NCBI GenBank assembly: GCA_001557035.1
Contig: LSKJ01000568.1
Span: forward strand, 1-8,211
Length of the DNA stretch: 8,211 bases
Source of the DNA: Rhodospirillaceae bacterium CCH5-H10
GTDB lineage: Bacteria; Pseudomonadota; Alphaproteobacteria; Reyranellales; Reyranellaceae
Direction: 5' to 3'
Position 1 is the first letter of the stretch. Each line of letters begins with the position of its first letter. The notes under the pieces are model-generated. The model saw only the letters and a program-made list of their open reading frames with translations. It was not told the origin of the DNA and ran no database searches. This document shows positions 1-6,251 of this stretch, one piece after another. Both the position numbers and the translations under genes were made by a program.

Positions 1-1509
1 GGTCTTCACGAAACCGGCCAGGTCCGCCTTCAGCGCGTCCGTTGCGGCGATCTCGGGCCGGAGCTGCACGAAGGCCTTCACGATCTCGGTGCGGACCTTG
101 TCCGGCACGCCGACGACGCCGACCATCGAGACGGCAGGATGCTTCATCAGGCATTCCTCGATCTCGCCCGGGCCGATCCGGTAGCCGCCCGAGGTGATGA
201 CGTCGTCGTCGCGGCTCTTGAAGAAGACGTAGCCGTCCTCGTCGATCGTGCCGATGTCGCCGGTCAGCAGCCAGTCGCCGGCGTACTTGCGCGCCGTGGC
301 CTCTGGGTTGCGCCAGTATTCGAGCATGACGATGGGATCGTGCCGCCAGCCGGCGATCTGGCCTTCCTGGCCGGGCGGCAGGACGTTGCCGTTGCCATCG
401 ACCACCGCGACCTTGCGGCCGGGGCAGGCGCGGCCGCAGGAGCCGGGCCGGACCTCGAACCAGTCGGGCGAGTTCAGCAGCATCAGGTTCATCTCGGTCT
501 GGCCATAGCCTTCGGAGATCGTCGTGCCGAACGTGTCGCGGCCCCAGCTCAGCAGTTCCTCGCCCATCGCCTCGCCGCCAGTGCTGATCGCGCGGATATC
601 GTAGTTCCACCGCTCTTGCGGCCTGTGGACCTGGCGCATCATCTTGAGCGCCGTCGGCGGGATGAAGCTGACGCCGACACGGTGCTTGGCCAGCATGGCG
701 AAGGCGCGCTCGGGATCGAACTTGGCGAAGCGATGCGCCAGCACCGGCGTGCCGTAGTACCAGGCGGGGAACAGCGCGTCGTAGAGCCCGGCGATCCAGG
801 CCCATTCGGCTGGCGTCCACATCACCTCGTTGCCACGCGGCCAGTGGCCGAGCCACTGTTCTACGGCAGGGATGCAGCCCAGCATCATGCGATGGGCATG
901 CAACGCGCCCTTGGGCTGGCCCGTGGTGCCGGACGTGTAGATCAACAGGGCGGGATCCTCGGCCGCCGTATCGACCGTGGTGAAGGCGTCGGACGCGGCG
1001 CCGAGCAGGCGGTCCCAGTCGAGGAAGGCGCTGCCGTGCGCGCCGGCGCCGATCACGATCACCGTCTTCAGGTGAGGCAGGCGGTCGCACACGGCGAGCA
1101 GCTTGGGCAACTGGCTCATGTCGGTGACGATGGCCGAGGCCCCGGCATTGGAGAGCCGGTATTCGATCGCCTCCTCGCCGAACAGCGTGAACAGCGGCAA
1201 TACGATCGCGCCCATCCGGTAGCCGGCGAGATGGCAGATCGTGAGTTCCGCGCCCTGGCTCAGGAACACCGCGACCCGGTCGCCCTTGCCGACGCCACGC
1301 GAGACCAGCGCGTTGGCCAGCCGCGAGCTCGCGGCCAGCAACTGGCCGAAGGTCCAGTTGCGCACCGTGCCGTCGGCATTCTCGACGATCATCGCCAGGG
1401 TGTCGGGGGCATGCCGCTCGCAGACGGCGCGGCCGATGTTGAACCGCTGGGGCGTAGGCCAGCGGAATTGCTTCATGGCGTCGTCGTAGGAAAGACCGCG
1501 CGGGATCAT
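1..1509 (-). CDS. AMP-forming acyl-CoA synthetase (ANL superfamily), C-terminus cut by window edge
   Basis: Adenylates a carboxylic acid with ATP and transfers it to CoA. From the ATG at 1509-1507 the frame stays open for 503 codons to base 1, so the end lies outside. Adenylate-forming motifs seen in order: the P-loop-like YTSGTTGQPKG at residues 191-201, GYGQTE at 334-339, TGD at 416-418 and the hinge region KSRDDDVITSGGYRIGPGEIE-type motif starting at K431. The C-terminal catalytic lysine expected near residue 520-530 is beyond the edge. The hinge and overall pattern resemble the acetyl-/medium-chain acyl-CoA synthetase group rather than long-chain FadD or luciferase-like enzymes, but the acyl substrate cannot be read from the sequence. 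It is divergent from gmhA, with 65 bp between the starts, and its Shine-Dalgarno is weak (AGG about 10 nt upstream). The long plus-strand open frame over it is an antisense artefact. Confidence 0.93.
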   Translation of the reverse strand, partial: MIPRGLSYDDAMKQFRWPTPQRFNIGRAVCERHAPDTLAMIVENADGTVRNWTFGQLLAASSRLANALVSRGVGKGDRVAVFLSQGAELTICHLAGYRMGAIVLPLFTLFGEEAIEYRLSNAGASAIVTDMSQLPKLLAVCDRLPHLKTVIVIGAGAHGSAFLDWDRLLGAASDAFTTVDTAAEDPALLIYTSGTTGQPKGALHAHRMMLGCIPAVEQWLGHWPRGNEVMWTPAEWAWIAGLYDALFPAWYYGTPVLAHRFAKFDPERAFAMLAKHRVGVSFIPPTALKMMRQVHRPQERWNYDIRAISTGGEAMGEELLSWGRDTFGTTISEGYGQTEMNLMLLNSPDWFEVRPGSCGRACPGRKVAVVDGNGNVLPPGQEGQIAGWRHDPIVMLEYWRNPEATARKYAGDWLLTGDIGTIDEDGYVFFKSRDDDVITSGGYRIGPGEIEECLMKHPAVSMVGVVGVPDKVRTEIVKAFVQLRPEIAATDALKADLAGFVKT

Positions 1510-1574
1510 GCCGATTGGACCTGCATATGTGTGCTAGAGCGGACGGGATGGTTCAACGAAAGGCCGGGCATTCC

Positions 1575-2141
1575 ATGAGTATCGCTGGATACCTTCAGGC
1601 GTCCATCGGCGTGCTGCAAGACTGTATCGACCATGCGCCGATCCAGAACGTCGAACGCGCCGTCGTCGAGATCGGGCGGACCTTCGACGCGGGCAAGCCG
1701 CTTCTGGTCTGCGGAAACGGCGGCTCGGCCAGCGACGCCTCGCACATTGCCGGAGAACTGGTCGGACGCTTCCTGAAAGAGCGCCGGGCGCTGAACTGCA
1801 TCTGCCTGTCGGCCGATTCCGCCGTACTGACGGCCTGGGCCAACGACTATGCCTACGAGTCCGTCTTCGCCCGCCAGGTCGAGGCCTATGGCGCTGCCGG
1901 CGGGACGCTGCTGGGCCTCAGCACGTCGGGCAATTCGAAGAACGTGGTCGAAGCCTTCAGGGCGGCGAAATCCCTGGGCATGACGACCATCGCACTCACG
2001 GGAGAAGGCGGTGGCGATCTCGCCCGACACGCCGACATCCTCATCGACGTGCCCAGCCGGCACACGCCGCTCGTCCAGCAGGCCCATGCCTGCCTCTATC
2101 ATTACATTTGCGAGCGCGTGGAGGCGGGGCGACCGGGCTAG
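1575..2141 (+). CDS. gmhA: D-sedoheptulose-7-phosphate isomerase (SIS domain), GmhA
   Basis: Converts sedoheptulose 7-phosphate to D-glycero-D-manno-heptose 7-phosphate, the first committed step of ADP- or GDP-heptose synthesis, in the cytoplasm. The 188-residue product matches the usual GmhA length (about 190). It is a single SIS domain: CGNGGSASDASH at residues 46-57, then E61; LSTSGNS at 115-121 (phosphate-binding loop); and the C-terminal helix with Q168 and H176. H57, E61, Q168 and H176 align with H61, E65, Q172 and H180 of E. coli GmhA, the metal/active-site residues, so the enzyme looks competent. The ATG at 1575 was chosen because the family begins close to this point; in-frame ATG 1548 and TTG 1515 would add 9 and 20 unconserved residues. 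An AAAGG at about 1559-1563 is a modest ribosome site. The gene converges with the GmhB-like gene, so the two are not in one operon. A related SIS phosphosugar isomerase is the only alternative. Confidence 0.93.
   Translation: MSIAGYLQASIGVLQDCIDHAPIQNVERAVVEIGRTFDAGKPLLVCGNGGSASDASHIAGELVGRFLKERRALNCICLSADSAVLTAWANDYAYESVFARQVEAYGAAGGTLLGLSTSGNSKNVVEAFRAAKSLGMTTIALTGEGGGDLARHADILIDVPSRHTPLVQQAHACLYHYICERVEAGRPG
2138..2141. other. CTAG shared by two convergent stop codons
   Basis: The palindromic tetranucleotide CTAG holds the TAG of gmhA (2139-2141, plus strand) and the TAG of the GmhB-like phosphatase (2140-2138, minus strand). The two reading frames end on the same bases, leaving no intergenic room for a terminator. 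Any terminator for either transcript must lie inside the opposing gene. Confidence 0.95.
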
Positions 2142-2788
2142 GCGATCGCTTCCAGCCAGGCGAGTGCGCCGGACGCATCCGCCGCCACACTGACCTTCAT
2201 TCGATCTAGAGAGGCACTGTCGAGGTTCCGCACCGCCTCTTCGCCATGACCGGTCCTCACGAGGATGCCGTTGCCGATGCCCGCCGCATGGCCGGCTTCG
2301 AGATCGCTCAGCTTGTCGCCGACGAACAGCGATCCCCGCAGGTCGACGTCGAGCCTCTCCCGGGCCAACAGGATCATGCCGGGGCCGGGCTTCCGCCACC
2401 GATGGGCTTCCGCCGCGAAGACGCCGCCGCTGGCTTCGTGGTGGGCGCTGGCGACGACCAGATCGATCTCGGCTCCCGACCTCGCCAGCTCTTCGACGAT
2501 CCGGCCCTGGACGGCGCGGAAATCGTCCCAGCCATAATGGCCGCGGGCGATGCCGCTCTGGTTGGTGACGACGACGACCCGGATCCCGAGATCGTTCGCC
2601 GCGCGGATCAGGGAAGCGGCCGCCGGAATGATCCGGACGTCCTCGGGTTTTCCGAGATAGCCGACTTCCTCGACGATCACGCCGTCGCGGTCGCAGAACA
2701 GCGCCGGTCGGCCCTCCGAGACGCGCGGGGTGAGGGACTCGCACCACAGGGCAACGCCGTCGATCAGGCGGCTGTCGGAGAAGGGCAT
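2138..2788 (-). CDS. gmhB: HAD-family heptose-bisphosphate phosphatase-like protein (GmhB-like)
   Basis: Probably removes the 7-phosphate of glycero-manno-heptose 1,7-bisphosphate, following the kinase step after GmhA. The 216 residues include a roughly 28-residue N-terminal extension compared with E. coli GmhB. HAD motifs: FCDRDG at 31-36 (nucleophile D33, acid/base D35), TNQSGIARG at 75-83, RKPGPGM at 132-138, and VGDKLSD at 156-162. These are the GmhB/HisB-N pattern. In E. coli GmhB the loop before RKP binds zinc through C92, H94, C107 and C109; here the aligned residues are S114, H116, H129 and W131, so the classical Cys-rich site is not kept. Start ATG 2788 lies 2 nt after the TGA of the upstream membrane-protein gene on the same strand, suggesting one transcript and translational coupling. 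The symbol is by family resemblance and genomic pairing with gmhA; a different sugar phosphate or histidinol-phosphate-type substrate cannot be excluded. Confidence 0.82.
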   Translation of the reverse strand: MPFSDSRLIDGVALWCESLTPRVSEGRPALFCDRDGVIVEEVGYLGKPEDVRIIPAAASLIRAANDLGIRVVVVTNQSGIARGHYGWDDFRAVQGRIVEELARSGAEIDLVVASAHHEASGGVFAAEAHRWRKPGPGMILLARERLDVDLRGSLFVGDKLSDLEAGHAAGIGNGILVRTGHGEEAVRNLDSASLDRMKVSVAADASGALAWLEAIA

Positions 2789-2790
2789 CG

Positions 2791-4059
2791 TCAGCGGTTC
2801 ACACGCTGGACGACCCGGCCCGCCAGCAGTTCCTGCGGTGTGGGCGTCCAGATCTCGTCATGCGGCGTATCGGTCACGCGCTGGGCGAATTCGGGCGTGA
2901 CGCCGCTCGCGACCAGGAAGCGCCGCATGTCGCGATTGCTCTCGTACATGTCGTTGGCGCCCAGGCCGGGGAAGCTGCCCTGATGGAAGCCCAGGCGACC
3001 CGACGGCGAGATCGAGCGGTCGATGCCGCCCAGGAAAGCGATGGTGCAAGCGGAGGCGCAGCCCGTGTCGACTCGCGTCGCGAGCCTGCGGTTGCGGATC
3101 ATCCGGTTGATCTCGAAGGCGGTGCCGATGCGTCCACCCGGTCCCGCGAGCACGACACGACGTACCGACGGGTTCTTCTCGAGCGCATCGCGCACTGCTT
3201 CCGCGCTGCGGGTGCCGTAGGCACCCTCGACTAACAGCGTGGAGCCATCGGGGCTTACCGATACGGTCAGCGTGTCCAGGGCCTCGTCGCCGGTATAGAT
3301 CGCCCAGAGTTCGCGGATCGACGGCACGGCCCTGTCCAGGAAAAGTCCGCCGATACCGGCGATGGAGAGGGCAGCAGCGACGAACGTGCCGAGCGCGGCC
3401 AGCGCACTGGCGCGTCGCCGCGCGGCCACGACGATCAGGATCACCTGCACGATCGCGAACGTCGAAGCGGCCCCGCAGAGCAGGGCGGGCCCCAGCACGT
3501 GCAGCAGCGAAATGGTGCCGGGGCCGAAGACGGCGAGGGTGATGCTGCCGAAGCCGATCAGCAGGGCCATCGCGGCCCAGACGCCGCGATAGTAGAGCGT
3601 GAGATCGAACGGCGCCGCGCCGTCGCGCCACGGCGGCACGCCCACGGCTTCGAGGTGATCGACCATCCGCGCAAGCTTGCCGGTGCGGATGCGCTTCACG
3701 CCCTCGCGATAGCCGAGCGACGCGGCGAAGTCGGATGGGACCAGACCGGGCGCGAGGCGCACCTGGCGCAGGCCGATGGCGCGCGTCGTCAACTCGGCGA
3801 AGGCGATCAGCGTGCGGGCCACTTCAGCACGTTCGACGTCGGACGCTGCGTCCAGCATGCCGACGGCGAGATGATCGGCTGCCTGTTCGAGCAGGACGGC
3901 GCCCAGCGGGTTGGTTTCCTCGCCGATCACGAAGACCGCCCGCGTGTCGTTCATCGAGCCGAGCGGCGGGAAGCTGGGGAAAAGTCTCGCGATGCCCTCG
4001 GCATCGGCGGCGGTGGCACGTCTTACAGCGCCAACGGAGACCCGATCCTGAGAAAACAC
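2791..4059 (-). CDS. Membrane protein: GNAT-like N-terminus, three TM segments, ClpP-like (COG3904-type) serine hydrolase domain
   Basis: A 422-residue multidomain protein. Residues about 10-130 resemble a GNAT acetyltransferase fold (start VRRATAADAEGIARLF; end with a SLGYREG-like strand), but the acetyl-CoA-binding R/QxxGxG/A signature is not visible, so it may be catalytically dead. Hydrophobic segments lie at about 159-178, 183-212 and 219-241. Arginines at 214-216 after the second segment put that loop inside by the positive-inside rule, which places the N-terminus in the cytoplasm and the C-terminus in the periplasm. Residues about 262-422 look like the ClpP/crotonase fold of COG3904 proteins: GPGG at 306-309 (oxyanion-loop type), GCASACT with S336, LGFHQ with H359, and HDEIW with D401, in the order and approximate spacing of the ClpP Ser-His-Asp triad. 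Start is GTG 4059, with GGAAAG about 6-11 nt upstream. The GmhB-like gene follows after 2 nt. Substrate is unknown; the domain calls are my pattern reading, strongest for the ClpP-like part and weakest for GNAT. Confidence 0.8.
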   Translation of the reverse strand: MFSQDRVSVGAVRRATAADAEGIARLFPSFPPLGSMNDTRAVFVIGEETNPLGAVLLEQAADHLAVGMLDAASDVERAEVARTLIAFAELTTRAIGLRQVRLAPGLVPSDFAASLGYREGVKRIRTGKLARMVDHLEAVGVPPWRDGAAPFDLTLYYRGVWAAMALLIGFGSITLAVFGPGTISLLHVLGPALLCGAASTFAIVQVILIVVAARRRASALAALGTFVAAALSIAGIGGLFLDRAVPSIRELWAIYTGDEALDTLTVSVSPDGSTLLVEGAYGTRSAEAVRDALEKNPSVRRVVLAGPGGRIGTAFEINRMIRNRRLATRVDTGCASACTIAFLGGIDRSISPSGRLGFHQGSFPGLGANDMYESNRDMRRFLVASGVTPEFAQRVTDTPHDEIWTPTPQELLAGRVVQRVNR

Positions 4060-4084
4060 GCTGACTTTCCACTCCCTGAGGCCG

Positions 4085-4114
4085 CTTTCATGGCCGGTGA
4101 CCGGACTGTATGCT
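4085..4114 (+). promoter_or_regulatory. Possible sigma-70-type promoter for the molybdoenzyme-mipZ pair
   Basis: In the 80-bp divergent gap, CTTTCA (4085-4090) and TATGCT (4109-4114) are separated by 18 bp. The -10 matches the consensus at four of six positions and the -35 at three. Transcription would start around 4120, ahead of the chosen ATG at 4140 and past the alternative ATG at 4110. An 11-bp palindrome, CCGGT-G-ACCGG (4094-4104), sits in the spacer and could be an operator, but arms of 5 bp are expected by chance in GC-rich DNA. The call is weak. Confidence 0.3.
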
Positions 4115-4128
4115 GCGGCACTTCACGC

Positions 4129-4132
4129 GGAG
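4129..4132 (+). promoter_or_regulatory. Shine-Dalgarno GGAG deciding the molybdoenzyme start
   Basis: GGAG lies 7 nt before the ATG at 4140, an ideal distance. The in-frame ATG at 4110 has no comparable element and overlaps the candidate -10 box. This favours 4140 as the true start. Confidence 0.65.
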
Positions 4133-4139
4133 CGTCTAC

Positions 4140-6251
4140 ATGTCACCCGACGATCATGCCTACCCGCCGGTCGGCCGTGCCAAGCAGCATGAGGCCGGCA
4201 CGACGACCGTTCCGTCGGTTTGTCCGCACGACTGCACCAGTACCTGCGCGCTCGATGTCGAAAGGCTGAGCAACACGAAGATCGGCCGCGTTCGCGGCTC
4301 GATGCGCAACGACTACACGGCGGGCGTGATCTGCGAGAAGGTCGCGCGCTACGCCGAGCGCATCCATCATCCCGACCGCCTGATGAAGCCGATGCGCCGG
4401 GTCGGGCCGAAGGGTTCGAAGCAGTTCGCCGAGATCTCGTGGACCGACGCGCTCGACATCGTGGCCGAGCAGTTCATCGCCAAGGCGCGCCAGCACGGCA
4501 GCGAGACGATCTGGCCCTACTACTATGCCGGCACGATGGGCCTGGTGCAGCGCGACGGCATCAACCGCCTGCGCCATGCGATGAAGTATTCGCGCTGGTT
4601 CTCGACCATCTGCGTTACACTTTCCGACACGGGCTGGATCGCTGGCGTCGGCGCCAAGCGTGGCGCGGACGTGCGGGAGATCGACGAACATGCCGAGCTG
4701 GTGGTGATCTGGGGCGGCAATCCCGTGAACACCCAGGTCAACGTCATGACCCACGCGATGAAGGCCAAGAAGAGGGGCGCCAAGCTCGTCGTCGTCGATC
4801 CCTATCGCACGGGCACCGCCGACCAGGCCGACATCCATCTCGCGGTGCGCCCCGGCACCGACGGCGCGCTGGCGGTAGGCGTCATGCACGTCCTCTTCAA
4901 GGAGGGGTATGCCGACTGGGATTATCTTCGGAAGTACACCGACGCGCCGGACGAGCTGGCCGCCCACGTCGCGACGCGCACGCCCGAATGGGCCTCGAAG
5001 ATTACCGGGCTGTCGGTCGAGGAAATCGTGTCCTTCGCGCGCCTCTACGGGCAGAGCAAGGCGTCGTTCATCCGCTGCCATCACGGCTTCAGCCGCAGCC
5101 GCAATGGTGCCGCCAACATGCATGCCGTGACCTGCCTGCCGGCGGTGACGGGGGCGTGGAAGTACAAGGGCGGCGGCGCGCTCTACGGCCATACCGGGAT
5201 GTATCCGATCGACAAGACGCTGATCGAGGGCCTCGACATGGTCGATCCGTCGATCCGCGATCTCGACCAGTCGCGCCTCGGGCCGATCCTGACCAACGAC
5301 GCCGCGGCGCTGAAGAACGGCCCGCCCGTCACCGGCATGCTGATCCAGAACACCAATCCGGCGATGGTCTGCCCGGAGCTCGAACTCGTCCACAAGGGCT
5401 TCAAGCGCGACGACCTGTTTGTCTGCGTGCACGAGCAGTTCATGACCGAGACGGCGGCCTTTGCCGATATCGTGCTGCCGGCCACCATGTTCCTCGAGCA
5501 CGACGACTTCTACACCGCGAGCGGCCACACCTTCTTCCAGGTGACCAAAGCCGTGATCGACGCGCCGGGCGAGTGCCGCGAGAACCACTATGTCATCTCG
5601 GAACTGGCCAAGCGCCTGGGTGCGAAGCATCGCGGCTTCGACATGACGCCGTGGGAGATCATGGACGAGACGCTCAAGGTCTCGAAGATGTGGGACGCCG
5701 AGACCAACTGGCAGAAGGGCGGGCAGGATTTCCACCTGGGCTTCGAGACGTCGCACTTCCTCGACGGCTTCGCCTGGCCCGACAAGAAGTTCCGCTTCAA
5801 GCCCGACTGGGCGGCCTATGGCGGTCGCGGCAAGGAAATGCCGGCGTTGCCGGACCATTTCGACGTGATCGACAATGCCACCGACGACAAGCCGTTCCGG
5901 CTGGTCGCGGCGCCGGCGCGCACCTTCCTCAACTCGACCTTTACCGAGACGCCGAGTTCGCAGAAGCGCGAGGTGCGGCCGACAGCCTTGATGAATCCCG
6001 ACGATTGTGCGGCCCTGGGAATCGTCGAGGGCGAGCGGCTTGAGATCGGCAACGAGCGCGGCAAGACGATCGTCAACGCCAAGCCGCGCAGCGGCCAGCA
6101 GAAGGGCGTCGTGGTGGTCGAGGGCATCTGGCCCAACCGCAACTTCGAGACCGGCATCGGCATCAATGCGCTGACCTCCGCCGATCCCGGCTGGCCCAAC
6201 GGCGGCGCGGTGTTCCACGACACCGCCGTCTGGATCCGCAAGGCATCGTGA
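4140..6251 (+). CDS. Molybdopterin-dependent [4Fe-4S] oxidoreductase (DMSO reductase superfamily, COG0243)
   Basis: A 703-residue catalytic subunit of the Mo/W-bisPGD superfamily. The N-terminal iron-sulfur motif is C28-x3-C32-x3-C36 followed by C65 in GVICEK, and the PDRL sequence at 78-81 is the usual continuation. C158, in the STIC segment, is where relatives carry the Cys, SeCys or Ser that binds molybdenum, so this looks like a Cys-ligated enzyme. WGGNPVNTQ at 191-199 and LIQNTNPA at 401-408 are cofactor-binding segments; FADIVLPATMFLEHDD at 441-456 is a strongly conserved block; the molydopterin dinucleotide-binding domain covers about 586-700. No twin-arginine or other signal peptide is seen, so it is probably cytoplasmic. 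No iron-sulfur, membrane-anchor or chaperone gene flanks it. Substrate unknown: formate-, thiosulfate- or sulfoxide-type chemistry cannot be told apart. Start 4140 is chosen for its GGAG site; ATG 4110 would add 10 residues. The stop overlaps the mipZ start by 4 bp. Confidence 0.93.
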   Translation: MSPDDHAYPPVGRAKQHEAGTTTVPSVCPHDCTSTCALDVERLSNTKIGRVRGSMRNDYTAGVICEKVARYAERIHHPDRLMKPMRRVGPKGSKQFAEISWTDALDIVAEQFIAKARQHGSETIWPYYYAGTMGLVQRDGINRLRHAMKYSRWFSTICVTLSDTGWIAGVGAKRGADVREIDEHAELVVIWGGNPVNTQVNVMTHAMKAKKRGAKLVVVDPYRTGTADQADIHLAVRPGTDGALAVGVMHVLFKEGYADWDYLRKYTDAPDELAAHVATRTPEWASKITGLSVEEIVSFARLYGQSKASFIRCHHGFSRSRNGAANMHAVTCLPAVTGAWKYKGGGALYGHTGMYPIDKTLIEGLDMVDPSIRDLDQSRLGPILTNDAAALKNGPPVTGMLIQNTNPAMVCPELELVHKGFKRDDLFVCVHEQFMTETAAFADIVLPATMFLEHDDFYTASGHTFFQVTKAVIDAPGECRENHYVISELAKRLGAKHRGFDMTPWEIMDETLKVSKMWDAETNWQKGGQDFHLGFETSHFLDGFAWPDKKFRFKPDWAAYGGRGKEMPALPDHFDVIDNATDDKPFRLVAAPARTFLNSTFTETPSSQKREVRPTALMNPDDCAALGIVEGERLEIGNERGKTIVNAKPRSGQQKGVVVVEGIWPNRNFETGIGINALTSADPGWPNGGAVFHDTAVWIRKAS
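6248..6251 (+). promoter_or_regulatory. GTGA stop-start overlap coupling the molybdoenzyme gene to mipZ
   Basis: The bases GTGA contain the GTG start of mipZ (6248-6250) and the TGA stop of the molybdoenzyme gene (6249-6251). A short AAGG at 6240-6243 lies 4 nt before the GTG, somewhat close for a Shine-Dalgarno. Such 4-bp overlaps usually mean termination-reinitiation coupling, so mipZ dosage may depend on translation of the upstream gene. Confidence 0.75.

Noticed and set aside
1510..1574. Possible divergent promoter between the acyl-CoA synthetase and gmhA (TTGGAC at 1515, CTAGAG at 1534)
   Set aside because: The spacer is only 13 bp, too short for sigma-70, and no better pair of boxes is seen on either strand.
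139..1578. 479-codon plus-strand open frame over the acyl-CoA synthetase
   Set aside because: It is antisense to a gene with all adenylate-forming motifs, has low-complexity composition and no family signature.
2142..2149. GCGATCGC palindrome just after the gmhA stop, considered as a terminator
   Set aside because: It has no loop, no T-run and too short a stem, and it lies within the phosphatase coding sequence.
1506..2747. 413-codon minus-strand open frame across gmhA and the phosphatase
   Set aside because: It overlaps two well-supported genes in other frames and its product is Arg-rich noise.
3499..4269. 256-codon plus-strand frame antisense to the membrane protein and crossing the divergent gap
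   Set aside because: No domain is visible, and it would bury the start regions of two supported genes.
4611..4613. Possible selenocysteine at the molybdenum-ligand position
   Set aside because: The residue inferred to bind the metal is an ordinary cysteine codon (TGC, residue 158), and there is no in-frame TGA before the true stop.
4143..6218. 691-codon open frame on the minus strand, fully antisense to the molybdoenzyme
   Set aside because: High GC at third codon positions suppresses stops in the mirrored frame. The translation is Arg/His/Val/Gly/Ala-rich with no recognisable domain, while the plus strand encodes a full family protein.
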